Shown: one piece after another, positions 28,861-38,428 of the stretch
Position numbering within the stretch: position 1 is the stretch's first letter
How the letters are laid out: the number at the start of each line of letters is the position of its first letter
Source of the DNA: Cordylochernes scorpioides
Lineage: Eukaryota; Arthropoda; Arachnida; Pseudoscorpiones; Chernetidae
Length of the DNA stretch: 64,000 bases
Assembly (NCBI GenBank): GCA_030710605.1
Contig: CP092875.1
Location: forward strand, 67,842,754-67,906,753
Direction of reading: 5' to 3'
Made by a program: the position numbers and the translations under genes
Notes under the pieces: generated by a model
Databases searched by the model: none
What the model was told of the DNA's origin: nothing
What the model saw: only the letters and a program-made list of their open reading frames with translations

Positions 28861-29870
28861 AATAGATTCTCCATAATATACATATTGGTTACACTTCCTT
28901 AACCTTTCTGTATGTGAATATTGTGACCCGTGTGATTCTGAAGTTGTCTGTCCCAATATCTACGTTACATTTTGGTGGTAGATGCTGGGTATATTAGGGA
29001 AAACAGACTGAAGATCGCCGAGAAAACTTTGTGGCCATGGCTGCTATGAACGACATATTTAGAGACTGGCTCAAGGGTTTCATCGCCGTTTCAAAGCCAA
29101 GAGTTTCCTCCAAGATGACTATGTCCCTATAGCCTTTCGTAGGTGTACAGCATCGTTTATCTGAATAATCTGATTCTGCTCTTTGTTAGTTTTATTTCTA
29201 CAAGTCTGCAAGATGACAAAACTCCCGTCCGGCCAGCAGACCTGCTGTCTTCCTTGCGCGGTCTCAAGTCTAAAGAGCCTTCCCTTGAAATGTTCGTGTT
29301 GAAGGATGCTCAACGCGTGCTGCGCTCCTGGAGCCTCTACTAGCTTCTACTACAGGTCATCAACTTCTGGGTGGTGCACGAGGTAAAAAATGTCGTCCTG
29401 CGAATTCAACAATGACCCTCACACACATCCACAGCCTGTTCGCGGGAAGGAATCTGGATTCAGCTTTTCCTACAAATATATTCTTCAAAGCTGAGGGCGT
29501 GATTGGACATTCCCTTCTTTTGTGTGGCCTCCGCTTAATCTCCTCATCCGACCTACGCCTCAATAACTTTTCCGGACACTACATGCCACGACATCCTGAA
29601 CAATCTGCCTCGAGGTCTGCCAACTATGCGATAGATCGCTTATGAACTGTATATGGAGTTGCCGCTACCTTCAACCATCCCAAGATGTTTACTTCTCACA
29701 AAGTGTTTCTGGAGGCCAACTGGTCGTTCTCATCGGTTTCGACTTCAAAAGAAGTTCACAAGATCCGCCTCTTGTAATGAAGAGATTTTAACCAATCTAT
29801 CTACCTGTATCTATATTATCTATTATTTAACTTTTCTATCGAGGCTATTCTGTGAAATAAAATTATAATA
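28861..29870 (+). mobile_element. LTR-retrotransposon fragment (LTR end, PBS, decayed leader)
   Basis: An LTR-like end ...GTTACA at 28969 is followed at 28973-28989 by a PBS-like tggtggtagatgctggg, close to the PBS of gypsy-1 and to the fragment at 59851. Downstream, cgccgagaaaactttgtggc and ccgtttcaaagccaagag match the inverted copy at 59630-59830. The B2 counterpart is about 52080-53080. No pol motif was found, so it is an internal leftover, shared by both B copies and therefore older than the duplication. Confidence 0.45.
29391..29645 (+). other. Conserved open frame of unknown function
   Basis: The plus-strand frame from ggtgcacgaggt... reads KKCRPANSTMTLTHIHSLFA, then GRNLDSAFPTNIFFKAEGVI, ends ANYAIDRL and stops. 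The B2 copy (to 52866) stops at the same codon (TGA here, TAA there). After the stop the frame stays open in both copies (TVYGVAATFNHPKMFTSHKV here). Nucleotide identity between copies is visibly higher than in flanking DNA. No family is recognised. Either a dead gene sharing an old stop or a short unknown protein. Confidence 0.3.
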
Positions 29871-30110
29871 AAACAATTATTTTTTTTAATTTTATTTTGG
29901 TAGCAACTTATTTTATATTAGATATCACACAAACAATTTTTCATATTTAAAAACTATTTTTTTTTAAATGTTTTTTCAATATAATGGATATATTTATTAA
30001 AGTCTTCTTTGAATCCTTCTAAATATTAGTTCAACTATATAGAGATAGAATTAATTCAATAACACTTATTAAAATGTGAATTTATTATCATTATTATTTC
30101 AATTCCATTT

Positions 30111-31556
30111 GACCCCCAATACATTCTTGATATTGGGGTATGTTATTCCTTTTTGTTCTAGATCCCCAATATAGCCTTGATATTGGAGATTGTTATTCCT
30201 TTTTGCTCTATATCCCCAATATACTCTTGATATTGGGGGTTGTTATTTATTTTTGTTCTAGATCTCCAATTTACTCTTGATATTGGAGTTCGTTACTCCT
30301 TTTTGGTCCAGATCTCCAATATAACTTTGATATTGGGGTTTGTTATTCCTTATTGTTCTAGATCTTCAATATAATCTTAATATTGGAGTTTGTTATTTCT
30401 TTTTGTTCTAGATCCCCAATATACCCTTGATATTGTGCTTTGTTATTGCTTTTTGGACTAGATCTCCATCATACTCTTGATATTGAGGGTTGTTATTCCT
30501 TTTTGTTCTAGATCTCCAATATATTCTTGATATTGGAGTTTGTTACTCCTTTTTGGTCTAGATCTCCAATATACCCTTGATATTGGGGTTTGTTTTTCCT
30601 TATTGTTCTAGATCTCCAATATAATCTTGGAGTTTGTTATTTATTTTTGTTCTAGATCCCCAATATACCCTTAATATTTGGGGTTGTTATTCCTTTTTAT
30701 TTTCTAGATCTCCAATATACTCTTGATTTTGGGGGTTGTTATTCCTTTTTTTCTAGATATCCAAAATACTCTTGATATTGGAGTTTGTTACTCCTTTTTG
30801 GTCTAGATCTCCAATATACCCTTGATATTGGGGTTTGTTTTTCCTTATTGTTCTAGATCTCCAATATAATCTTGATATTGGAGTTTGTTATTTCTTTTTG
30901 TTCTAGATCCTCAATATACCCTTAATTTAGGGGTTGTTATTCCTTTTTGTTCTAGATCTCCAATATACCCTTGATATTGGGGGTTGTTATTCCTTTTTGT
31001 TCTAGATCTCCAATATAACCTTGATATTGGAGTTTGTTATTCCTTTTTGTTATTGATCCACAATTTACCCTTGATATTGTGGTTTGTTATTCTTTTTTTT
31101 TTTGGACTAGATCTCCAATATACTCTTGATATTGGAGTTTGTTATTCCTTTTTGTCCGGATCTCCAATATACTCTTGATATAGGGGTTTGTTATTCCTTT
31201 TTGGACTAGATCTCCAATATACTCTTAATATTGGGGTTTGTTATTCCTTTTGTTCTAGATCCCCAATAAAACATTGATATTGGGGTTCGTTATTCCTTTT
31301 TGTTCTAGATCTCCAATATATTCTTGATATTGGAGTTTATTATTCCTTTTTGGTCCAGATTTCCAATATACTCTTAATATTGGAATTTGTTATTCCGTTT
31401 TGTTCTATATCTCCAATATAATCTTGATATTGGATTTTGTTCTTCTTTTTTGTTCTAGATCTTCAATATACTCTTGATATTGGAGTTTGTTATTCCTTTT
31501 TGTTCTAGATCTCCAATATACTTCTGATATTGGAGTTTGTTATTCCTTTTTGTTAA
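30111..31556. repeat. 50-bp minisatellite, about 29 units, hairpin in each unit
   Basis: The unit is about 50 bp: a variable arm (c[tc]ccaatat), a 7-nt loop (actcttg), the complementary arm (atattgg[ag]g), then a spacer (tttgttattcctttttgttc, tagat). I count about 29 units by eye. Arms vary as CTCC/GGAG, CCCC/GGGG, CCAC/GTGG and TTCC/GGAA, that is often together. The second array is at 53334-54735 in B2. Confidence 0.97.
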
Positions 31557-31559
31557 GCT

Positions 31560-32479
31560 GAAATGCTTAATTTTTCAAAAAATATTTCTGAATTTCTTCT
31601 ATTTTGAACTCCAAATATCTTTCCTCTACTCTCTCGGTTTCTCTTTCGCTCGGTCTTCTATCCATTTGTGTCGCTAGTAATGATGATAAATTCACATTTT
31701 TATACACACAGGGAGTAATTTTAAATATATTTTTATAATTATATTTGTTCAGTACTAAATCTCCTTTTAATGATCCAGAGTCTCTACAACCAATGTAGGG
31801 TATACCCTGAGATAAGGTAGAGCTGGCACTTGGCATTTTGTTGTTTTAATAGCTGGCTGAAGGGTTGGCCACTGACTGGGCTACTGGATCGCGGGGCTCG
31901 GGTTAGGTCATAGGCTAGGTAATTGGGTCTATGTGGTTCACGGGATGGCCACAGACTGGTCCACTGGATGGGGCTATGGGGCTGACTTGGATTGATAATC
32001 CCTTCCTTTGTCTTAAAGTACATTTCTGAAACCTACACATATAATTGAACCACTATTTGTTGACTACGCGCCTATACTAGAAATTTATTTATTGTTTAAA
32101 ACTTTGTAATTATTACATTGTTTCGCTAAAAGTATATTTATGTAGTTGTCAAAAACCCCACTATCAAATTGGAAAATATGATTTCTCATGATAATGAAGG
32201 TCAAGGATGAAAAGAATTACCAACATATTAGCTCATTACTGTTAGAGAATATTTATGTAGTATTATATATCATTATTTTCACAGAACTGTTATCCTGATA
32301 AAATGAGAGAAAATGGAAAAAGTTTTTTTAATTTTAAAATCAAATCATCATTAATATCATCTACTAAGAGTATATTTATTCATGGTATTAATGTCAAGGT
32401 CATATCTTATATAAAATTTTAAAGTTGACGAATAAATATGTAATTTGAACAAATAACATCTGTAATGAGGTGGTTTTAA
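31560..32479. other. B module, conserved block with minus-strand ORF of 89 codons
   Basis: The minus strand 31836-31567 is open (GIPYIGCRDSGSLKGDLV, then ERETERVEERYLEFKIEEIQ). The start of the PYIG part follows a tcag that could be an acceptor. The B2 copy (54750-55020) keeps most of the last part. No family fits convincingly. The remainder is AT-rich with no gene. Confidence 0.3.
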
Positions 32480-32790
32480 TTTGTTCTCTATAGTTGAACT
32501 TAACCAAAATCATCTTCTATAAGATTTGTTTGCCAAAAGTTGGAATTATAATTTCCATAATATCAAAATCATCTGCTTTGAGATGGTTGTCTAAAGTTAA
32601 TTTAGAGTTGAATTATACCAAGATCTTCTGATTTGTGGTGGTCGCCATGTTAAAATTTATAATTGAATTATATAAAAATCATCTGCTTTGAGATGGTGCT
32701 CAATGGTAATTTACAGTTGATTTATACTAAGATCATCTGCTATGAGGTGGTCACCTTAGTCATATTTTATATTTGAGTCACTCCAAGACC
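32480..32790. repeat. Short degenerate tandem repeat (gatcatctgctttgagatgg)
   Basis: Four to five imperfect units of about 60-70 bp contain atcatctgctttgagatggt and agttgaattatacca. It is shared with 55690-55985 in B2. Confidence 0.7.
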
Positions 32791-34244
32791 TTCTGAAGAA
32801 CTGTTCCTATGTTCAATTCAACATGTGATCCACAATGAGTGATCTCTTCACTAAAACTGCTTCATAGCAACAACAGAGATGTTTATTATTAATCAACTTC
32901 TATATATTAATGAAAATATCATATGTATTTTCAAGAGAATATAGTTGTATACCATATTGTTTTTATAATGTTAAATTACAAAAGATCTCAAAGTCTTGAA
33001 ATATATTTTATCAATTTCCAAACTAATTAATTTATTTAAATTAATGAGTTAGAAGAATTTATGAACTTTGCCTGAATGGATGCCTATTCACCACTGAAAC
33101 GAGTTCATACTTTGAAATAAATAATTGAAAATAATTAAATTATGTTTACTTCTAAATGTGCTTAATATAATTTCCTGATTTAGATTTCTTAAAGGCCTAT
33201 CATTAATATTGTAAAAATAATTTGGTGGAATATTATTCCTTTCTGAATATTATATTGATGTCTTTTTAATTTAAAGAAATATTCATTAAAATATATCTAC
33301 AAACATACCATGTTGATCTAATATTTATTTTTAATATATTTTTACCAATGTAACTATAAACTGTCATATTGCAGCAACAGTTACTTCCTCTCACCACTAC
33401 TTTGAACTAATCTTTTTTGTGTGTTTTATAGAAGTTTTAGCCACCCTCCTACAAATTATATATTTCTTCACTTCAATCCTTCAAAATAAAAAAATATATA
33501 TTTTGCATTCAATAAATAATTTTCAAACTCACCAATTCTGTGTCACTGGTTATTATAATATCCATTCATCAGTTGGAGAAATAATAGAAAACATAGATGA
33601 CACCCATCTTACTATAATACTCACAATACACTTTGTATATATTTGACAATTTTAAAGATTTTGATAACAGGAAAGGTAGCCCTTTACACACACACACATT
33701 CTAGATCAATATATATATATTTTCCACATCGGTTTAGAGTACTCTTAGAAACCTTCAACCAGATGACCGCCTTTTTGTTAAATTCTTAGGATTTCATAGT
33801 TGCTTTATAAATATAAAAAAATCTGAGTCCTCTCTGAACTGACAATGGTCTTAACATTAAACCTTGGGCTCCAAATGGGGCGTTCGAATTTAACAAAGCT
33901 GCTGTTGTGTGGGTTTGTCACTAACCGAATCTTCTAGTTTGCAGGGAAACCCAGTAGTTTCACAGTTTTTGTGTCAATTTCAATAGGTGAGATATCTAGT
34001 TTATTTTTATAAAATAATTCTATTGACATATATGTCATCAATATTTGACATTATTGATGTTTCTTCCCAAATAAAATTGAGGTGATGTATAATATTCTGA
34101 AGATAAATGGCCAAGGTAATTATTCATCAAGGGTTTCAATCAAATGACAAGCATGCTATTTCCATCTTTTCCATCGAATCATAACCATTGTAGAACCACA
34201 TTTGAAATTTATCCCGAATGTGTTTCTTTTGAACGTAAAATCGA
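32791..34244. other. B module copy 1, last part, no gene seen
   Basis: AT-rich and matching 55986-57440 and 58727-58840. The site gatgtataatattctgaag (about 34085) is the empty counterpart of the mariner insertion in B2. The only open stretches are short and unsupported. Confidence 0.65.
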
Positions 34245-34337
34245 AATTTATTTTAAGAAGAAATAATGATTATTTCTAACCTTAGGGAGGAAGTATGAAG
34301 TTTAGAAATAATCGTTATTTCTTCTTAAAATAAATTT
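34245..34337. repeat. Foldback at the broken end of gypsy-2
   Basis: Arms 34245-34280 and 34302-34337 (aagaagaaataatgattatt against aataatcgttatttcttctt) with one mismatch flank a 21-nt spacer. The right arm abuts the truncated integrase of gypsy-2 exactly. Confidence 0.88.
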
Positions 34338-37016
34338 GCCTCCGAGACTGCTTTTGTTTCTGCATATCTAGTGTAATAGTCCGTCAGCACGATTATCCAT
34401 TTTTTCCTGTTTTTCGTAGATGGCAATGGACCAACAAAGTCAATTCCAATTCTTTCGAAAGGAAAGTTGGCTGGAGGAATGGGCTGTAGTAGTCCAGAAG
34501 GTAATTGGTTTGAGCCTTTTCTACTTTGGCAAAGGTGACACGTCTTAACGAATTCTGAGACATCCTTTAGCATGGATGGCCAAAGGTATTTACTCTTTAT
34601 TCTGTACATGGTTCTGGCGACACCCAGATGGCCATTCGACATATGATCGTGATATTCTTTCATAATTTCTCTCTTTTTCTTCTCTGGAACCACAAGCAAC
34701 CACGCCCTGCCTTCAGGGTTCGGGTTTTTCTTAAAGAGGCATCCATCTTCTACTTTAAAGTTTTGCGCAATTGATCGCCTGTTTCCATTAAGGTTTTTTC
34801 TTAACACTTTGGATAAACTTATCCTCTTCGTGTGTTATTTGATTTAAAAATAGCCTTTCAAAATCCTCATCCCAATCAGTTTCTGGTAAGGGTCCCCTAG
34901 ATAAGCCATCGGCGTCCAGATGCTTCTTTCTTGATTTATGTATTATATCGAAGTCATATTCTTGAATTTTTAATGCCCATCTTGCCAATCGACCTGTTGG
35001 ATCCTTCTATTTTTTGAGCCAGCACAAGGCGTGATGGTCTGTTACTATTTTAAAGTGTCTTCCATAAAGGTAGGGCCGTAATTTTGACATTGACCAGACA
35101 TTCTTTTTCGGTGGTTGAATAATTTTGCTCCGCTTTACTTAGAGTACTACTCAAATATGAGATCACATTCTCTTCACCACCGATGTCTTGGACAAGTGTT
35201 GCACCTATGCCGATGTTGGACGCATCAGTATGAACATAAGTAGGCGCATTTGGATTGAAGTGACCTAAAATTGGTGGACTTAATAGTGCTGTTTTTAGGG
35301 TTTGAAACGCTTCCTCTTGTCTTTCTGTCCAGGTAAATGATACACTTTTTTATAAGGTTGGTCAAAGGGTCAGCAATTTTTTAGAAATCTTTGATAAATT
35401 TTCTATAAAATATGAACACATTCCCAAAAAGGATTGTACTTCTTTGACCTTTTTGGGCCGAGGAAAATTTCTGACAGCTTTGATGTTATGTTCCGCGAGT
35501 TTTATACCACGTTTGCTCGTTATATAGCCGAGAATCTCCAATTCTTCAAAAGCAAATCGGCATTTTTTGTCGTTTAACCTTAAATTAGATTCACGAAAAC
35601 ATCTAAAAACAGCTTCAAGTCTTTTGAGGTGCGTTGGAAAATCCGGCTATAAATGATAACATCATCCAGATAACACAAACAAATTTGCCATCTCAGATTT
35701 CCAAGCATATTCTCCATATTTCTCTCAAAGGTAGCAGGCGCGTTACAAAGTCCAAAAGGCATCACGTTGAATTCATATAATCCATGCGCTGTAGTGAAAG
35801 CTGTTTTCTCTTTGTCTCTTTCTTCGACTTCAACTTGCCAATATCCAGATCTGAGGTCTATTGCTGAGAAATATGTAGATCCTTGGAGAGTATCCATAAC
35901 TTCGTCTATTCTAGGGATCGGATAGACATCTTTTACTGTCGCATTATTCAGTTTTCTGTAGTCCACACAAAATCTGTATTTACCATCTCGCTTCTTGACC
36001 AATATTACTGGAAAAGACCAGGGGCTAGAAGATGGCCTAATTATGCCTTCTGTAAGCATCTCGTCAATTTGCTCTTTTATAATATCTCGTTCTTTAGCAC
36101 TTACCCGGTAAGGCTTGTGTTTAATTGGCTTCGCGTCTTCTGTGTCTATCCGATGTTTTGCCAAATTGGTTCTCCCTAATCTCGACGAAAACAGATCTCC
36201 ATACCTTTCTAAAACTTGTTTTAACTCCTTCTCTCTCTGTTCCTTTGGTGAAAGATTTTCGTTTATTTGGAATCAAGGTTCTTCGTTTTCTTCTACCTCT
36301 CTTTCTCGATTCACATTTATTTTCGCTGGACTACTTCCAAAAGCCAATGTTTGGTTTTTCATTATTTTTAACGGTCGAGGATTTGGATTAGTTATCCAGA
36401 TATGTGTCTCCCTATTTATAACATTGATCGAGCTTCTTGCTAGACGAAGTCCATTTGTTTGAAACATTTTGCCGCTCTCCTCGATAATATATTCCCCATC
36501 CTCTGTTTCTACCAATACCTTGATCAATTTAATGGAACATTCCGGTACAATGGAATCCTTGGCACTCTTTATTTTCAACATTTCAAAATTGATATTGTCA
36601 TGATTATTCGTCAAATCGTATTTTATAGTTTCTTTCTTACAATCAATTTTCGCGTTCATTTTCTTAAGGAAATCTCTCCCAAGAATTAATGTCCGTAAAT
36701 GCGTTTTCAATATCACAAAGTTGTGTGATAATGTTTCGTCATCAATTTTTATATTTAAAAATATACTTCCTACCATGTCCAATTTTTTTCCATCGGGTCC
36801 TGCACAAATTTTTGCGAGTTTACTTATACCATGGCCTGTATCGAGGGCCGTTCAGAGGTCGACCACTGAGAGGTCAGCACCTGTATCAACCAAAGCTTCA
36901 AAAGTCCCTATCTTGTCCACATTAATTTTTAATTTGTATTTAGGGTCCAACTTCTTGATTCCGTTTATGGTCGACTTGCTTTGATTGACAGATTCAGGCG
37001 CGACGCTTAGTTTAAA
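34338..37016 (-). pseudogene. pol: gypsy-2 pol, broken
   Basis: Compared with gypsy-1 it shows a TGA in the protease (36852-36854, right after VDL), a TGA at 36273-36275 between protease and RT, a 6-bp insertion near 36230, a 1-bp loss near 35645 just after YLDDVIIYS, a deletion near 35095 in RNase H and further small indels. RT motifs (MPFGLCNAPATF, YLDDVIIYS) and the integrase zinc finger (CHLCQSRKG) are still readable. It ends in the integrase core after ETKAVSEA. Not functional. Confidence 0.93.
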
Positions 37017-38152
37017 TCTTCCAACACGGAATATCTATTCCGGGTAGGAATATTTGTCTGTGTGCTATGACATACATCAGCATAAAGCCGAGGTCCTGAT
37101 TTCTCTGATATTTCATTCATTTGGCATTTCTCTTCGACCTTCTCTTGGGTATCTGTTGGGTCCTCTTCTAGGATTCTTATAAACTTGACCCTACAATAAC
37201 GGGCCACGTGCCCTTGCTTGTTACACTTAAAGCAGATTGGTCTTCCATCTTCCGTCTTATTTTTGCTCACTTCTTGGCTTTTATTGTAGGTGTTTCTCTG
37301 AAGGTTTGGTTTCGGCACAAAGTTAGGATTATAAGGACGTCTAGGGGTAGAGGGCTGGGGAAAGTTGTTTCGATACTGTCTGGGAGTAGGAGGGGAGTCG
37401 TTCTTGTAATTATTGGAAACAGGGGCTTGGGGCCTGGAAGTGGTCTGGTAGTTTCGTGCGGCAGTCGGCGGCACGTACCTCGATTGTTGTTGGGGTCTAG
37501 AATAGCGTGGACCGTTATATAAGTTTCTGGATTTCTCCACACGTTCCCGATACTTCTTTTCAAAATAATCAATTTTCTTGCACACGACAAGAAGGTCATC
37601 GGTCGTTTTAGGAGGGTTCAGGTAGAGCGCGAATGAGTACTCTTTTTTCAGTCCTCCAATAACATGTTCAATTTTTGTTTCTTCTTCCATTGCGGGGTCA
37701 ACCTTGTTGCACAACACTAGAATGTCTTCCGCGAACCTGATTGCTGGTTCTTTCCAGTGTTGCATTCTGTTGAGCTTCATTCTAAGTTCTTCTTTATTCG
37801 CGTCCAAAGAAAAATCCTGAATGAGGCGGATTTTAATATTTTCCCAGTTCGTGAAACTAGCTCTGTGTAAATTCAACCAGGTTTTAGTGCTTCCCGTCAT
37901 GTTCATGGCGGCATAACGGGCAATTATGTAGTCTGCCCAATGATAGAGGAAACCAATCTCTTCGAGGGATTCTATCCATGGGCGAGGGTCTTCTGTCCCA
38001 CCATATTTCGGAATTTCTATATTGGGGTTCAAAGCAACTGGTTCGAAACCAGCATCTCTACCAATTGTTGCACAAAGTTGAAGCTTTACAGGGTCGTCGA
38101 CCTTGGTTTCTTCCTTCTTGGTGTTATACACGTTTCCCGAGCGGGTTTCCAT
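37007..38152 (-). CDS. gag: gypsy-2 Gag protein, intact frame
   Basis: 381 open codons from ATG at 38152, METRSGNVYNTKKEETKVDD, to TAA at 37007. It has the gag domain and a CCHC knuckle CFKCNKQGHVARYC like gypsy-1. The first part is clearly diverged, with many synonymous and some amino-acid changes. From about 37920 downstream it is almost identical. As in gypsy-1 the start lies inside the LTR (86 bp from its inner end) and TTTAAAC precedes the stop. It could still yield Gag even though pol is dead. Confidence 0.9.
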   Translation of the reverse strand: METRSGNVYNTKKEETKVDDPVKLQLCATIGRDAGFEPVALNPNIEIPKYGGTEDPRPWIESLEEIGFLYHWADYIIARYAAMNMTGSTKTWLNLHRASFTNWENIKIRLIQDFSLDANKEELRMKLNRMQHWKEPAIRFAEDILVLCNKVDPAMEEETKIEHVIGGLKKEYSFALYLNPPKTTDDLLVVCKKIDYFEKKYRERVEKSRNLYNGPRYSRPQQQSRYVPPTAARNYQTTSRPQAPVSNNYKNDSPPTPRQYRNNFPQPSTPRRPYNPNFVPKPNLQRNTYNKSQEVSKNKTEDGRPICFKCNKQGHVARYCRVKFIRILEEDPTDTQEKVEEKCQMNEISEKSGPRLYADVCHSTQTNIPTRNRYSVLEDLN

Positions 38153-38428
38153 ATTAAAAGTAAATAAATAAAATTAAATAAAAATAAATTACCTTTTAAA
38201 GTTATTGTGTTTATTTATTCTTTTCTTCCTCGTAGGTTGCGATCCGCAGTCTTCGTCTAGGTCCTCTCCCGCTCCAATAAGCAATAAAGATATATGTACA
38301 ATAAATATTAAAAAAGGAATGAAACTATAAAAAGGAATGATGCTAATCTGAATATTCTGTTTTAAATAAATATTAAATATCATAGAATATTTTGAATAAA
38401 TGTAAGGAGCGTTAAAATTGATGTAACA
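38066..38428 (-). repeat. gypsy-2 5' LTR
   Basis: Inner end TGTTGCAC, outer end ATGTAACA, 363 bp. It contains the gag start. It shares only short stretches with the gypsy-1 LTR (for example attctgttttaaataaat). No partner LTR is in the window. Confidence 0.8.

Larger units (their letters stand above)
34338..38428 (-). mobile_element. Ty3/gypsy retrotransposon 2, 3'-truncated and mosaic
   Basis: Same coding order as gypsy-1 and near identical from integrase to most of gag. It lacks the 3' part of integrase and the 3' LTR, ending at the foldback at 34337. The 5' LTR (38066-38428, 363 bp) and the first 75 or so gag codons differ strongly from gypsy-1. Pol is disabled by nonsense codons and frameshifts. 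It is inserted between B1 and A2. Confidence 0.93.

Noticed and set aside
30111-31556. Regular repeats as a CRISPR array
   Set aside because: The whole unit repeats with drift, there are no unique spacers, and the context is eukaryotic with no cas genes.
31567-31836. Minus-strand frame with PYIG as an LSM14-like exon
   Set aside because: Only four residues resemble the family and the rest does not fit; B2 is not conserved enough to support a gene.
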